DNA of 64,000 nucleotides, taken from Mycobacterium sp. Lineage in GTDB: Bacteria; Actinomycetota; Actinomycetes; Mycobacteriales; Mycobacteriaceae. Under the pieces are notes generated by a model. That model did no database searches. It saw only the letters and a program-made list of their open reading frames with translations, and was not told the DNA's origin. Position 1 is the first letter of the stretch. Every line of letters starts with the position of its first letter. A program made the translations under genes and the position numbers. This document shows, piece by piece, positions 18,041-27,538 of the stretch. The stretch is from positions 372,001-436,000 of the forward strand of contig JACPVR010000013.1 of NCBI GenBank assembly GCA_016197405.1, in the 5' to 3' direction.

Positions 18041-19513
18041 ATGACGCAGAGCACGGCATTCAAGACGACCTGGGACAAGCTCTTCATCGGCGGCAAGTGG
18101 GTCGAGCCCGCGACGTCGGAGATCATCGAGGTCCATTCCCCGGCCACCGGCGAATTGGTCGGAAGGGTGCCGCTGGCCACCGAGGCCGATGTCAACGCCG
18201 CCTGCGCCGCCGCGCGCAAGGCCTTCGACGACGGACCGTGGCCGCACCTCTCACCTGCCGAGCGGGCCGAGGTGCTGGGCCGGGCGGTCAAGATCATGGA
18301 GGAGCGCGGCGACGAGCTGAAGTTCCTGCTGGCCGCCGAGACCGGCCAGCCGCCGACGATCGTCGACATGATGCAGTACGGCGCCGCGATGTCGTCCTTC
18401 AACTATTTCGTGGGTGCCGCCGACAAGTTCACCTGGCAGGACATCCGCGACGGCATCTACGGCCAGACCCTGGTGGTCAAGGAGCCGATCGGTGTCGTCG
18501 GCGCCGTGACAGCCTGGAATGTGCCGTTCTTCCTGGCCGCCAACAAGCTGGGCCCCGCCCTGCTGGCCGGTTGCACCGTCGTGCTCAAACCGGCGTCCGA
18601 GACCCCGTTGTCGGTTTTCGCGATGGCTGAGGCCTTCGCCGAGGCCGGCCTGCCCGAGGGTGTGCTCTCGATCGTGCCCGGCGGCCCCGATACCGGCCGC
18701 GCCCTGACCGCCAACCCCGAGCTGGACAAGTTCACCTTCACCGGCAGCTCCGGTGTCGGCAAGGAGATCGGAAAGCTGGCGGCCGAAAAGCTCAAGCCGT
18801 GCACGCTGGAGCTGGGCGGCAAGTCGGCGGCCATCATCCTCGAAGACGCCGACCTGGATTCGACGCTGCCGATGCTGGTGTTCTCCGGGCTGATGAACTG
18901 CGGCCAGGCGTGTGTGGGGCAGACCCGCATCCTGGCACCGCGCTCGCGCTACGACGAGGTCGTCGAAAAGTTGTCCGCCGCCGTCGCCGCGATGCCGGTC
19001 GGCCTGCCTGATGACGCCGCGGCGATGATCGGACCGCTGATCTCGGAGAAGCAGCGCGAGCGCGTCGAGGGCTACATCAAGAAGGGCGTCGAAGAAGGCG
19101 CCCGCATCGTCACCGGCGGTGGCCGTCCCGAGGGTCTGGACAGCGGCTGGTTCGTCCAGCCGACAGTTTTCGCCGACGTCGACAACTCGATGACCATCGC
19201 CCAGGAGGAGATCTTCGGGCCCGTGCTCGCGGTGATCCCCTACGACGACGAGGACGACGCGGTGCGCATCGCCAACGACTCGGTCTACGGCCTGGCCGGC
19301 AGTGTCTACACCAAGGACAACGACAAGGCGCTGCAGATCGCCCGCAAGATCCGCACCGGCACCTACGCGGTCAACATGTACGCCTTCGATCCGGGTGCAC
19401 CGTTCGGTGGCTACAAGAACTCCGGCATCGGACGCGAGAACGGACCCGAGGGTATCGAGGCCTACACCGAGGCGAAGAGCATCCTGCTCCCGTTCGGCTA
19501 TACGCCGGCCTGA
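18041..19513 (+). CDS. Aldehyde dehydrogenase (Rv0223c-like)
   Basis: A 490-residue NAD(P)-dependent aldehyde dehydrogenase. The general base is E257 (LELGGKSAA), the catalytic thiol is C291 (NCGQACVGQ), and the cofactor segment FTGSSGVGKEIG and the late EEIFGPVLAV motif are intact. Full length for the family. A KstR-like palindrome and a leaderless -10 lie in front, suggesting a role in oxidising aldehydes derived from sterol or fatty acid breakdown. It stands alone, convergent with an acyl-CoA dehydrogenase gene, with a GC-rich hairpin between. Confidence 0.93.
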   Translation: MTQSTAFKTTWDKLFIGGKWVEPATSEIIEVHSPATGELVGRVPLATEADVNAACAAARKAFDDGPWPHLSPAERAEVLGRAVKIMEERGDELKFLLAAETGQPPTIVDMMQYGAAMSSFNYFVGAADKFTWQDIRDGIYGQTLVVKEPIGVVGAVTAWNVPFFLAANKLGPALLAGCTVVLKPASETPLSVFAMAEAFAEAGLPEGVLSIVPGGPDTGRALTANPELDKFTFTGSSGVGKEIGKLAAEKLKPCTLELGGKSAAIILEDADLDSTLPMLVFSGLMNCGQACVGQTRILAPRSRYDEVVEKLSAAVAAMPVGLPDDAAAMIGPLISEKQRERVEGYIKKGVEEGARIVTGGGRPEGLDSGWFVQPTVFADVDNSMTIAQEEIFGPVLAVIPYDDEDDAVRIANDSVYGLAGSVYTKDNDKALQIARKIRTGTYAVNMYAFDPGAPFGGYKNSGIGRENGPEGIEAYTEAKSILLPFGYTPA

Positions 19514-19520
19514 CGACGAT

Positions 19521-19543
19521 GCGGGGCGAGGAACGAGCCCCGC
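19521..19543. terminator. GC-rich hairpin between convergent genes
   Basis: GCGGGGC and GCCCCGC form a perfect 7-bp stem with a nine-base loop in the 37-bp gap between the convergent aldehyde dehydrogenase and FadE genes. It has no U-run, which is common for mycobacterial terminators. Confidence 0.5.
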
Positions 19544-19550
19544 TGAGCAG

Positions 19551-21338
19551 TCACAGGGCGTCCTCGCCGATATCCATCACGGTGAGGTCGATGGTCTCGA
19601 TGATGCGACGTTCCGCGGCCAACCGTGGCAGCACCGATTTCGCGAAGAACGTTGCCGCGGCGATCTTTCCGCGATAGAACGCCACGTCCGCCTCGGTCGG
19701 GCCGGCGTCGAGGGCGACCAGCGCGGTCTCGGCCTGCCACAGCAGTAGCCAGCCGACCAGTAGGTCACCGAGTGCCAGCAGGAACGGCACCGATCCGAGG
19801 CCCACGCGGTAGATCTCGCGCGGCTCGGCAGCCGACCGCCGGTGGTAGCCGGACAGTGCGGTCACCATGGCACGGATGTCGGCCAGCGCCGTGGCCAGCA
19901 GCGTGCGCGCGGCGGCGAGCTCGGGCCGGCCCGCGGGGTCGCGCAGGAAACCCTCGATGCGGTCGGTGATATGCGCCAGCGCCCGGCCACCGTCACGAAT
20001 GATCTTGCGGAAGAACAGATCCTGCGCCTGGATGGCGGTGGTGCCCTCGTAGAGCGAGTCGATCTTGGCATCGCGGACGTACTGCTCGATGGGGTGGTCC
20101 TGCAGGTAGCCGACGGCACCGAGGAGCTGCAGCGATTCGGCCAGGCATTGATACGCCCGCTCCGAGCCCATCCCCTTCACCACCGGTAGCAGCAGGTCGT
20201 TGACGGCTCGGGCCATGTCATGGTCGGCGCCCGACACGATCTGCCCGGCATCGTCGTCCTGGTGTGCCGCGGTGTAGAGGTAGAGCGCCCGCATGCCCTC
20301 GGCGTAGCCCTTCTGCGTCAGCAGCGACCGGCGCACCTCGGCGTCGTCCAGGCCGCCGGGGCGTGCACGGACGAAGGCCAGCGCGTTGAGGTAGCCGGTC
20401 GACAACGTCGATATCGCCTTGGTGCCCACCGCCATTCGGGCGAACTCCATGACCTTGAACATCTGGGCGATACCGTTGTGGGTGTCGCCGACGAGATAAC
20501 CTACCGCGGGCCGGTCGTGCCGACCGAAGCTCAGCTCACAGGTGGCCGATGCCGTCAGGCCCATCTTGTGTTCCAGGCCGGTGGCGTAGACGCCGTTGCG
20601 TTCTCCCGGTGCCCCGGTCACCGGGTCTGGCAGGAACTTGGGTACCAGGAAGAGGCTCAGGCCCTTGGTCCCCGGTGCCGCACCGACGGGACGGGCCAGC
20701 ACCAGGTGGGCGATGTTCTCGAACAGGTCATCGCAGTCGCCGGAGGTGATGAAGCGTTTGATGCCGTCCAGATGCCAGCTGCCGTCGCGTTGTTCGACGG
20801 CGCGGGTGCGCCCGGCGCCGACGTCGGAGCCGGCGTCGGGTTCGGTGAGCACCATGGTGGCGCCCCAGTTGCGCTGCACCGCCAGGGCGGCCCAGTGGCG
20901 CTGCTGCTCGTTGCCGACGTGGTAGAGCACCTCCATCATCGGCGGGCCGTCGAGGTAGAAGAATGCCGCGGGCTGCCCGCCGACCAGGAACTCGTTGATG
21001 GCCCAGCGCACCGTTGCCGGTGCCAGCACGCCACCGATCTCCACCGGCAGGCCCGTACACGCCCACCGCCCGCGTTGCCACACCAGCACCGATTCCTTGA
21101 AGGTCTCAGGTAGCGACACCGAATGCGCCAGCGGGTCGAAGATCGGCGGCCGACGGTCGCCGTCGGCGAAGGCATCGGCCAGCGGTCCCTCTGCGTCGGC
21201 GGCCGCCGCGTCGAGCATGCGCCGGACGTCGGCACCGCTCAGGTCGCCGAAAGTCCCACCATCCAAGGTCTTTTCGAGTTCGAGGAGCTCGAACAGGTTG
21301 AATGTCAAGTCGCGGACGTTGCTCTTGTAGTGCCCCAT
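19551..21338 (-). CDS. Acyl-CoA dehydrogenase, FadE5-like paralogue A
   Basis: A 595-residue acyl-CoA dehydrogenase of the long FadE5 class with an extra C-terminal helical domain. It starts with [17 protein letters not shown], nearly identical to the start of the paralogue at 22757. The middle domain shows [15 protein letters not shown] and the FAD/substrate region; the catalytic base is E431 in [10 protein letters not shown]. It lacks a segment of about 15 residues (around residue 320) present in the paralogue. It is divergent from a thiolase gene, with 217 bp of promoter region between. Expected role: first oxidation step of beta-oxidation on saturated acyl-CoAs. Confidence 0.92.
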   Translation of the reverse strand: MGHYKSNVRDLTFNLFELLELEKTLDGGTFGDLSGADVRRMLDAAAADAEGPLADAFADGDRRPPIFDPLAHSVSLPETFKESVLVWQRGRWACTGLPVEIGGVLAPATVRWAINEFLVGGQPAAFFYLDGPPMMEVLYHVGNEQQRHWAALAVQRNWGATMVLTEPDAGSDVGAGRTRAVEQRDGSWHLDGIKRFITSGDCDDLFENIAHLVLARPVGAAPGTKGLSLFLVPKFLPDPVTGAPGERNGVYATGLEHKMGLTASATCELSFGRHDRPAVGYLVGDTHNGIAQMFKVMEFARMAVGTKAISTLSTGYLNALAFVRARPGGLDDAEVRRSLLTQKGYAEGMRALYLYTAAHQDDDAGQIVSGADHDMARAVNDLLLPVVKGMGSERAYQCLAESLQLLGAVGYLQDHPIEQYVRDAKIDSLYEGTTAIQAQDLFFRKIIRDGGRALAHITDRIEGFLRDPAGRPELAAARTLLATALADIRAMVTALSGYHRRSAAEPREIYRVGLGSVPFLLALGDLLVGWLLLWQAETALVALDAGPTEADVAFYRGKIAAATFFAKSVLPRLAAERRIIETIDLTVMDIGEDAL

Positions 21339-21491
21339 CGCCTGCGCCTTTCACGCGGCGTGCGGCCCCGACCTGATAGCCGGACACCGCGGCACCGCGG
21401 GTCTGTCCGGTTCTTACCCGGTCAGGGCGGCACGCACACCCGATTCGTCCAGATGTTTGCGGTCGGGGGGCACTATCGACACGTCGCAGCG

Positions 21492-21503
21492 TTACGGTAA
21501 TAT
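21492..21503 (+). promoter_or_regulatory. TTACGGTAA palindrome with -10-like TAATAT before the thiolase
   Basis: TTACGGTAA (21492-21500) is a 4-1-4 palindrome that runs into TAATAT (21498-21503), a plausible -10 about 50 bases before the thiolase ATG. A near copy (TCACCGTAA, complementary sense) lies at 24639-24647 in front of the second FadE5 gene. Confidence 0.4.
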
Positions 21504-21555
21504 GGATTTCTGTAAACCAGGAGTGCGTTTCGGCGCGTGAGTCCACGGAGTTCCC

Positions 21556-22743
21556 ATGCCTTCAAGCAGCAAGGCCGCGATCATCGCAGCCGCCCGCACC
21601 GCGATCGGCACCGCCCGCAAAGGCACGCTGGCCAACACCGAGCCGATCGAACTGGCCAAGCCGATCGTGGCCGCCGCCGTCGAACGCTCCGGGCTGGCGC
21701 CCACCGATTTCGACGACCTGGTGCTGGCCGAGAGCCTGCAGGGTGGCGGCGACAGCGCCCGCTACATTGCGGTCGACCTGGGTTTCGAGACCATCCCCGG
21801 CGCCGCGGTCAACCGGCAGTGCGCCTCCAGCCTGGCCGCCATCGCCTTCGGTGCCGGTCAGATCGCCTCCGGTATGAGCAGCGCGATCTTGGCCGGCGGG
21901 ATGGAATCGCTGTCGACCATGCCGCAGTTCCTCAAGCGCAAACCGTTCACCACCGGCAAAGAAGCCGACGACTACACCCGGTGGGCGCCGATGTCGAACC
22001 CGATCGACACCCCGGACGCACCACCGTTCGACATGTCGATCACGGTGGCGCACAACTGCGCCGTCGAATACGGCCTGACCCGGGAAGACCAGGACGCCTG
22101 GGCGCTGCGCAGTCATCAGCGTGCCGTCAAGGCCGTCGACGCCGGATCCTTCGTCGACGAGATCGTCCCCATCCAGGTCAAGCAGGCCGACGGTTCCTTC
22201 ATCACCTTCGCCGAGGACGAGCACCCGCGCCGCAGCACCTCGATGGAGACGCTGGCGGGCCTGAAGGTCCTGCATCCCGAGATCGAGGGCTTCTCGGTCA
22301 CCGCGGGCAACTCTTCGGGCACCAACGACGCCGCCGCCGTGGTGGCATTGGCCGCGCCGGACACCGATCAGGAGGTGCTGGCGCACATCCTGTCCTGGTC
22401 GCAGGTCGGCGTGCCACCGAAGCGCACCGGCAGCGGCCCGATCTACGCCATCCCGAAGGCGCTGGAACTGGCCGGCCGCAAGCTCTCCGATGTCGCGCTG
22501 TTCGAGATCAACGAGGCCTTCGCCGCCCAGGCCGTGGCCTGCACCCGGCAGTTGGGTCTCGACGAGGACATCGTCAACGTCTACGGCTCCGGCATCAGCC
22601 TGGGCCACCCGATCGCAGCCACCGGCGCCCGCATGGTGACCTCGTCGATCTACGAGCTGCGCCGCCGCGGCGGCGGTATCGGCGTGATCTCGATGTGTGC
22701 CGGCGGCGGTATGGGCGCCGCGATGGTCATCGAGGTCACCTAG
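21556..22743 (+). CDS. Thiolase (acetyl-CoA C-acyltransferase)
   Basis: A 395-residue thiolase II family enzyme that cleaves 3-ketoacyl-CoA. The nucleophile is C89 (NRQCASSLA), H351 lies in GHPIAATGARM, and the second catalytic cysteine is C381 (MCAGGGMGAAMVIE). Length and motifs are complete. GGAG lies five bases before the ATG. The gene lies between two FadE5-type dehydrogenases: divergent from one and convergent with the other (13-bp gap). In M. tuberculosis fadA2 and fadE5 are likewise convergent (recalled), but FadA2 is longer, so the symbol is left blank. Confidence 0.93.
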   Translation: MPSSSKAAIIAAARTAIGTARKGTLANTEPIELAKPIVAAAVERSGLAPTDFDDLVLAESLQGGGDSARYIAVDLGFETIPGAAVNRQCASSLAAIAFGAGQIASGMSSAILAGGMESLSTMPQFLKRKPFTTGKEADDYTRWAPMSNPIDTPDAPPFDMSITVAHNCAVEYGLTREDQDAWALRSHQRAVKAVDAGSFVDEIVPIQVKQADGSFITFAEDEHPRRSTSMETLAGLKVLHPEIEGFSVTAGNSSGTNDAAAVVALAAPDTDQEVLAHILSWSQVGVPPKRTGSGPIYAIPKALELAGRKLSDVALFEINEAFAAQAVACTRQLGLDEDIVNVYGSGISLGHPIAATGARMVTSSIYELRRRGGGIGVISMCAGGGMGAAMVIEVT

Positions 22744-22756
22744 TCCGAGCCCTTGG

Positions 22757-24592
22757 TTAGAAGGCCGCTTCGTCGAGATCCATGACCGCGAGGTCCGAGG
22801 TCTCGGCGATGCGGCGTTCCGCGCTCAGCCGGGGCAGCACATTCTTGACGAAAAATGTTGCCGTGACGACCTTTCCGCGATAGAACGGCACATCTGAGGA
22901 CTCCGGATCGGCGGCTATGGCGGCCAGCGCAACCTCGGCATGGGTCAACAGCAGCCACCCGATCAGCAGATCCCCGACGGCCAGCAGGAAGCGCACCGAC
23001 TCCAGTCCGAGCCGGTAGAGGTTGCGCGGATCGTCCTGGGAGGACATCAGGAATCCGGTGAGGGTTCCCGCCATCGCCTTGGTGTCCTCGAGTGCCGCGG
23101 CGAGCACGGCGCGCGCCGTGGCCAGTTCCGGATGGGCGTCGGCGGCCTGCAGGAAGGCCTCGATCTGAGCCACCACATGTGCCAGCGCACCACCGTGATC
23201 GCGGGCGATCTTGCGGAAGAAGAAGTCCTGCGCCTGGATGGCGGTGGTGCCCTCGTAGAGCGAGTCGATCTTGGCGTCCCGGATGTACTGCTCGAGGGGG
23301 TAGTCCTGCAGGTAGCCCGAGCCACCGAAGGTCTGCAGCGACTCGGTCAGGCATTGGTAGGCGCGCTCGGAGCCGACACCCTTGACGATCGGCAGCAGTA
23401 GGTCGTTGACCCGGCCGGCCATCTCGGCGTCGGCGCCGGAGACGACGGCGGCGGCCGCCTCGTCCTGGTGCGCCGCGGTGTAGAGATAGAGCGCACGCAG
23501 ACCTTCGGCGTAGGCCTTCTGGGTCAGCAGCGCCCGCCGCACATCGGGGTGATGCAGGATCGTCACCCGCGGCGCGGTCTTGTCGGTCATCTGGGTCAGG
23601 TCCGCGCCCTGGATACGGCTCTTGGCGTACTCCAGCGCATTGAGGTAACCGGTCGACAGCGTGGCGATCGCCTTGGTGCCCACCATCATCCGGGCGTACT
23701 CGATGACCTTGAACATCTGCGCGATACCGTCATGCCGATCGCCGACCAGCCAGCCGACGGCCGGGGTGCCGTGCTGGCCGAAGGTGAGCTCGCAGGTCGC
23801 CGACGCCTTGAGGCCCATCTTGTGTTCCAGGCCGGTGACGTAGACGCCGTTGCGCTCGCCGGGTTCACCGGTCTCGCGATCGAAGTGGAACTTCGGCACG
23901 AAGAACAGCGAAAGACCCTTGGTGCCGGGCCCGGCGCCTTCCGGGCGGGCCAGCACCATGTGGACGATGTTCTCGAACAGGTCGTCGGAGTCACCGTTGG
24001 TGATGAAGCGTTTGACCCCGTCCAAGTGCCAGGTGCCGTCGGCTTGCTGGACCGCTTTGGTGCGCCCGGCGCCGACGTCGGATCCGGCGTCGGGTTCGGT
24101 GAGCACCATCGTCGCACCCCAGTTGCGCTCGATTCCCAGTGCCGCCCAACGCTTCTGCTCTTCGTTGCCAATGTGGTAGAGGATGTTGGACAGCACCGGA
24201 CCGGCCAGGTACATGAACGCGGCGGGCTGTGCGCCCAGCGGCAGTTCGTTGATGGCCCAGGCGACCATGGCCGGCGCGGATACGCCGCCCACCTGCTCGT
24301 CGAGACCGACGCGGAACCACTCGGCCTCCCGCCAGGCGCGCAGCGACCTCTTGAACGGCTCGGGGATCGACACCACGTGCGTGTCGGGGTCGAAGGTGGG
24401 CGGGTGCCGGTCGGTTTCGGCGAAGGAGTCGGCCAGCGGTCCCTCCGCCAGCCGGGCGGCCTCGCTGAGCATCTCGTGCACCGTATCGGTGTCGAGGTCG
24501 CCGAATTCCCCGCCGGCCAGCACTTTTTCCAGGGCCAGCACCTCGAAGAGGTTGAACTCCAGATCACGGATATTGCTCTTGTAGTGGCCCAC
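22757..24592 (-). CDS. fadE5: Acyl-CoA dehydrogenase FadE5
   Basis: A 611-residue acyl-CoA dehydrogenase. Length and catalytic E447 ([10 protein letters not shown]) agree with mycobacterial FadE5, an unusually broad-range enzyme acting on medium- to long-chain acyl-CoAs (family knowledge). It has the N-terminal [17 protein letters not shown], the FAD segment [15 protein letters not shown], and the extra C-terminal helical domain with [19 protein letters not shown]. The GTG start has GGGAGG about ten bases upstream. It is the closer of the two paralogues to the M. tuberculosis enzyme by length. A TTACCGTAA-like element lies about 50 bp upstream. Confidence 0.9.
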   Translation of the reverse strand: MGHYKSNIRDLEFNLFEVLALEKVLAGGEFGDLDTDTVHEMLSEAARLAEGPLADSFAETDRHPPTFDPDTHVVSIPEPFKRSLRAWREAEWFRVGLDEQVGGVSAPAMVAWAINELPLGAQPAAFMYLAGPVLSNILYHIGNEEQKRWAALGIERNWGATMVLTEPDAGSDVGAGRTKAVQQADGTWHLDGVKRFITNGDSDDLFENIVHMVLARPEGAGPGTKGLSLFFVPKFHFDRETGEPGERNGVYVTGLEHKMGLKASATCELTFGQHGTPAVGWLVGDRHDGIAQMFKVIEYARMMVGTKAIATLSTGYLNALEYAKSRIQGADLTQMTDKTAPRVTILHHPDVRRALLTQKAYAEGLRALYLYTAAHQDEAAAAVVSGADAEMAGRVNDLLLPIVKGVGSERAYQCLTESLQTFGGSGYLQDYPLEQYIRDAKIDSLYEGTTAIQAQDFFFRKIARDHGGALAHVVAQIEAFLQAADAHPELATARAVLAAALEDTKAMAGTLTGFLMSSQDDPRNLYRLGLESVRFLLAVGDLLIGWLLLTHAEVALAAIAADPESSDVPFYRGKVVTATFFVKNVLPRLSAERRIAETSDLAVMDLDEAAF

Positions 24593-24784
24593 TGCCTGCG
24601 CCTCCCGGTTTGCTGCGCTGAGCGTAACCCGACTCAGGTCACCGTAAACCGGGCTTGACGACGCTGATCAGACGCAAAGCCATTCTGCGCGCCGAAACAC
24701 CGAACCGCAGCGGTTATGCAACGAGACATAATCACGCCAAAAGAAAGGGAGGATATCCGAGCACAAGCACGATAGATACTGCGA

Positions 24785-24814
24785 TTGCCAGCGGGCCCCC
24801 CGCAAAGATATGAT
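24785..24814 (+). promoter_or_regulatory. Sigma-A-type promoter of the small gene-TetR operon
   Basis: TTGCCA (24785-24790) and TATGAT (24809-24814) are separated by 18 bases, an unusually good consensus promoter. Transcription would start near 24821, about 25 bases before the ATG at 24846. The 253-bp gap from 24593 to 24845 also holds an inverted repeat TTATG-8-CATAA (24714-24731). Confidence 0.6.
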
Positions 24815-24829
24815 GCATTGCATAATCTT
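24805..24829. promoter_or_regulatory. Imperfect palindrome over the -10 region (likely TetR autoregulation)
   Basis: ATGCA-T-TGCAT (24813-24823) is a perfect 5-1-5 palindrome flanked by AAGAT (24805) and ATCTT (24825). It overlaps the -10 hexamer TATGAT and the predicted start site. The TetR gene is second in this operon, so self-repression is the simple reading. Confidence 0.5.
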
Positions 24830-24845
24830 CCCCGAGGAGGCCCTG

Positions 24846-25001
24846 ATGTGGGAGTTCGAACTCAACATCGCTGGTTTTCGGCTGACCCAGCAGGCGCCCG
24901 AACCCCGCCGGCGCATCCTCGGCCTGTCGGCACCCCGGATGGTCGCCCGCCGCACGCTGGACCAGGATGCGCGCGGCACCGAAGAGGCCGCCGCCATCTG
25001 A
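24846..25001 (+). CDS. Small protein of unknown function (51 residues) upstream of TetR
   Basis: A 51-residue product beginning MWEFELNIAGFRLTQQAPEP and ending in an acidic tail. GAGGAGG lies five bases before the ATG, one of the best ribosome-binding sites in the window, and a consensus promoter lies upstream, so translation is very likely. An in-frame ATG at 24810 lies in the promoter and is not used here. The TetR start follows 13 bases after the stop, with its own GGCGGAG in the gap. It has no membrane segment and no cysteine. I do not recognise the family; it could be a small regulator partner or a leader peptide. Confidence 0.65.
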   Translation: MWEFELNIAGFRLTQQAPEPRRRILGLSAPRMVARRTLDQDARGTEEAAAI

Positions 25002-25014
25002 GGCGGAGCAGCCG

Positions 25015-25611
25015 TTGCAGCCCACCAAACAAGGCTCGACCAGGCACAAGATGCTGGTGAGCGCCGCCGCGCTGATGCGCGAACGCGGCGCGGCAGGGGT
25101 GACGATCGACGCGGTTCTCAACCGCAGCGGCGCGCCACGCGGCTCGGTGTATCACCATTTCCCCGGCGGCCGCACGCAACTGCTCGGTGAGGCGTTGCGT
25201 TTCGCCGGCGCGGCGATAACCGCACGCATCGACGCGGCCAGCGGTCGCGGCGCACTGCCGCTGGTCCGGGAGTTCGTCGACTTCTGGGAACAGGTGCTCT
25301 CCGACAGCGACTTCACGGCCGGCTGCCCCGTGGTGGCGGCCGCCATCGGTTCGGCGCAGGACGATCCTCCGCTGACCGATGTGGCCGGCGATATCTTCAT
25401 CCGCTGGCGATCGGCGCAGGCCAAGGCCTTCACAGCCGACGGGTTCAGTCAGGCCGAGGCCGATTCACTGGCCAACATGTGCATATCGGCAATGGAGGGC
25501 GCGGTGGTGCTGTGCCGTTCGACCCGCAGCTTCCAGCCACTGCACGATGTGGCGAACCAAGTCGAATTCCTGATCAAGGCAAGGGATTTCGTCCGGCGGA
25601 CCGAGGCCTAG
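25015..25611 (+). CDS. TetR family regulator (LmrA/YxaF-like)
   Basis: A 198-residue TetR regulator. The helix-turn-helix is HKMLVSAAALMRERGAAG ... SGAPRGSVYHHFPGGRTQL (about residues 10-58), with the VYHHFPGG variant typical of the LmrA/YxaF branch. The C-terminal domain includes TAGCPVVAAAIGS. TTG 25015 is chosen because GGCGGAG precedes it by six bases and it directly follows the small gene's stop; an ATG at 24967 would overlap that gene by 35 bases without a visible site. It is convergent with the 99-residue gene. A palindrome over the operon promoter suggests autoregulation. Confidence 0.85.
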   Translation: MQPTKQGSTRHKMLVSAAALMRERGAAGVTIDAVLNRSGAPRGSVYHHFPGGRTQLLGEALRFAGAAITARIDAASGRGALPLVREFVDFWEQVLSDSDFTAGCPVVAAAIGSAQDDPPLTDVAGDIFIRWRSAQAKAFTADGFSQAEADSLANMCISAMEGAVVLCRSTRSFQPLHDVANQVEFLIKARDFVRRTEA

Positions 25612-25626
25612 ATCAGTCGGCTGCGG

Positions 25627-25926
25627 TCAGTCGCTGGCGGGCAGCGGTTTGGCCTCTTTGAGGACCAGTGGGGTCTCGCCGATCGACAGCGTGCCCTGGC
25701 CGGCCTTGGTGACGAGCACCTCGGCGCCTGCGTCGTCGACATAGCGCTTACCCATCAGCGCACCGGTGGCCAGGTTGGGATCGATGTCGGCCGGGGACTT
25801 CTCGGCGTCCAACGCCACCATCGGGGTACCACCGCAGCGCAGATCGTCGAGTGAGTCGGCGGTCTTGACGACTATCACCTGCGTGTCGTCGACCTGGCTC
25901 TGCAAGCGGGATCCGTTCTTCACCAT
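25627..25926 (-). CDS. Conserved-looking 99-residue protein paired with an acyl-CoA ligase
   Basis: A 99-residue soluble protein (MVKNGSRLQSQVDDTQVIVV ...) with a DDLRCGGTPMVAL segment holding its only cysteine and a C-terminal GQGTLSIGETPLVLKEAKPL beta-like stretch. GAGGACG lies upstream of the ATG. It follows the acyl-CoA ligase gene on the same strand after 27 bases, so the two are co-transcribed. I do not recognise a named domain. It lacks the DSL motif of an acyl carrier protein, so it is not a classic carrier. A partner or substrate-delivery role for the ligase is possible (inference only). Confidence 0.75.
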   Translation of the reverse strand: MVKNGSRLQSQVDDTQVIVVKTADSLDDLRCGGTPMVALDAEKSPADIDPNLATGALMGKRYVDDAGAEVLVTKAGQGTLSIGETPLVLKEAKPLPASD

Positions 25927-25953
25927 AGGTTTTCGTCCTCTTCTTCGAGCTGA

Positions 25954-27504
25954 CTAGTTGTCGGCGGTGGCGGTGCCGAGGCTCGCCACGATCTCCCGGC
26001 GAAGCACCTTACCGGTGGCGTTCGTGGGCAATTCGTCGCGGAACACCACCCGGTCGGGTGTGCGCGAACCGCGCAACGTCTTACGCACATGTTCACGGAG
26101 TTCGTCGGGATCCGGTGTGACACCCGGGGCCGGGACGACGACCGCCACGATGGCCTGGCCCCAGTCCGGGTCTTCGGCGCCCACCACCGCGACCTCATGC
26201 ACATGTGGATGCTCGATCAGCACATCCTCCAGCTCCGCGGGCGCGATGTTCTCGCCACCGCGGATGATGGTGTCGTCGGAGCGGCCGCCCAGGAAGAGAT
26301 AACCCTCGTCGTCGAGCATCGCGATATCGCGGGTGGGAAACCATCCCTGCTCGTCGAGCACCGAACCGATACCGGTGTAGCGGCCGGAGACCTGCTCACC
26401 ACGTACGAAAAGCTCACCGGTCTCCCCCGGTCCGAGCACCGTGCCCGCCTCGTCACGGATCTGCACCTCGATACCGGGAACAGGCCGGCCCACCGAGCCG
26501 AGCCGGCGGCGCTGTGCGGCGTCGGCGCTGCCGTGGGCGGCCCGATGGTCGTCGGGCGTGAGCACTGCGATCGTCGAACTGGTCTCGGTAAGCCCGTAGG
26601 CGTTGGCGAAGCCGACATGAGGGAGCAGTTCGAGCGCCTTGCGCACCAGCGGCAGACCCACCTTGGATCCGCCGTAGGCCAGGTTGCGCAGGGTCGGCAA
26701 TCGCTGGCCGCCTGCCTCGAGAACCTTGACGACCCGGCCCAGCATGGTGGGCACCAGCGTGGCAGTAGTCACCGCTTCCTCGGCGACCAGGCGCACCCAC
26801 TCCTCGGCGTCGAAGTTGGGCAGGTACACCATTTTTCGGCCGGCATAGAGATTCGACAGGGCCGCGCTCACCCCGGCGATGTGGTAGGGCGGAACACAGA
26901 TCAGCGCGGCGTCGGCGGGTTGAGCCGAGTCGAACTCGACGGTGCCGGTGATGTAACTCGTCAGGTTGTTGTGCGTCAGCTCGACGGCTTTGGGGGCCGA
27001 GGTGGTGCCGGAGGTGAACAGCACGACACCGACGGCATCCGGGTCGGGAAACTCCGCGGCCGGCTCGGCGGTGCGGGCCGCGGCCAGGAAATCATCGGAG
27101 TCCAGCACCAGCTTGCCAGCCGAGCCGATCATGTCGCGGTAGCGGGCATCGACGACGACCAGCGCCGAGGGCAACCGGTCGATGAGCGTCTGGATGCCCT
27201 CGGCGGAGAGCCGGTAGTTGATGGGGGTGAACGGCAGTCCGGCACGCGCGGAGGAGAACAGCAGCAGCGGCAGCATGGCGCCGCCGGCGCCGATGTAGGC
27301 GACATGCTCGCAGCCCGAGGCGGCGATGACGCCGGCACCGCCATCGGCCAGGTCGGACAGCTCCTGGGTGGTCAGCCGAACATCGCCGGATACCAGCGCC
27401 GGCCGGTCAGGGTTACCGGAGACAGCCATCTCCAGCAGCAGCGATATGCTCACCGGCAACGCCCGGGATTCGTAATCTCCGATTTGAAGAACATGATTCT
27501 CCAT
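25954..27504 (-). CDS. AMP-binding acyl-CoA ligase (FadD-like)
   Basis: A 516-residue ANL-superfamily ligase. Motifs: FTSGTTSAPKAVELTH (P-loop), ANAYGLTETSS (motif A5), TRDIAMLDDEGYLFLGGRSDDTIIRGGENI (hinge) and NATGKVLRREI with the C-terminal lysine. All catalytic elements are complete. It lies 34 bases after the RibD-like reductase gene on the same strand and 27 bases before the 99-residue protein gene. The ATG at 27504 has no clear ribosome-binding site (preceding bases GTGGTTTA), so the start is less certain. Substrate unknown. Confidence 0.9.
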   Translation of the reverse strand: MENHVLQIGDYESRALPVSISLLLEMAVSGNPDRPALVSGDVRLTTQELSDLADGGAGVIAASGCEHVAYIGAGGAMLPLLLFSSARAGLPFTPINYRLSAEGIQTLIDRLPSALVVVDARYRDMIGSAGKLVLDSDDFLAAARTAEPAAEFPDPDAVGVVLFTSGTTSAPKAVELTHNNLTSYITGTVEFDSAQPADAALICVPPYHIAGVSAALSNLYAGRKMVYLPNFDAEEWVRLVAEEAVTTATLVPTMLGRVVKVLEAGGQRLPTLRNLAYGGSKVGLPLVRKALELLPHVGFANAYGLTETSSTIAVLTPDDHRAAHGSADAAQRRRLGSVGRPVPGIEVQIRDEAGTVLGPGETGELFVRGEQVSGRYTGIGSVLDEQGWFPTRDIAMLDDEGYLFLGGRSDDTIIRGGENIAPAELEDVLIEHPHVHEVAVVGAEDPDWGQAIVAVVVPAPGVTPDPDELREHVRKTLRGSRTPDRVVFRDELPTNATGKVLRREIVASLGTATADN

Positions 27505-27538
27505 TAAACCACAGGCGCCGGAGCCGATCGGGGCTTGT

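Noticed and set aside
24846..25001. Mycofactocin-type precursor peptide next to TetR
   Set aside because: The C-terminus lacks the conserved Val-Tyr end and no mycofactocin maturation genes are near.
27488..27501. AGAAC-like palindrome near the ligase start (possible KstR site)
   Set aside because: AGAA-5-TTCT does not have the AAC-2-GTT spacing of KstR and lies inside the coding sequence.
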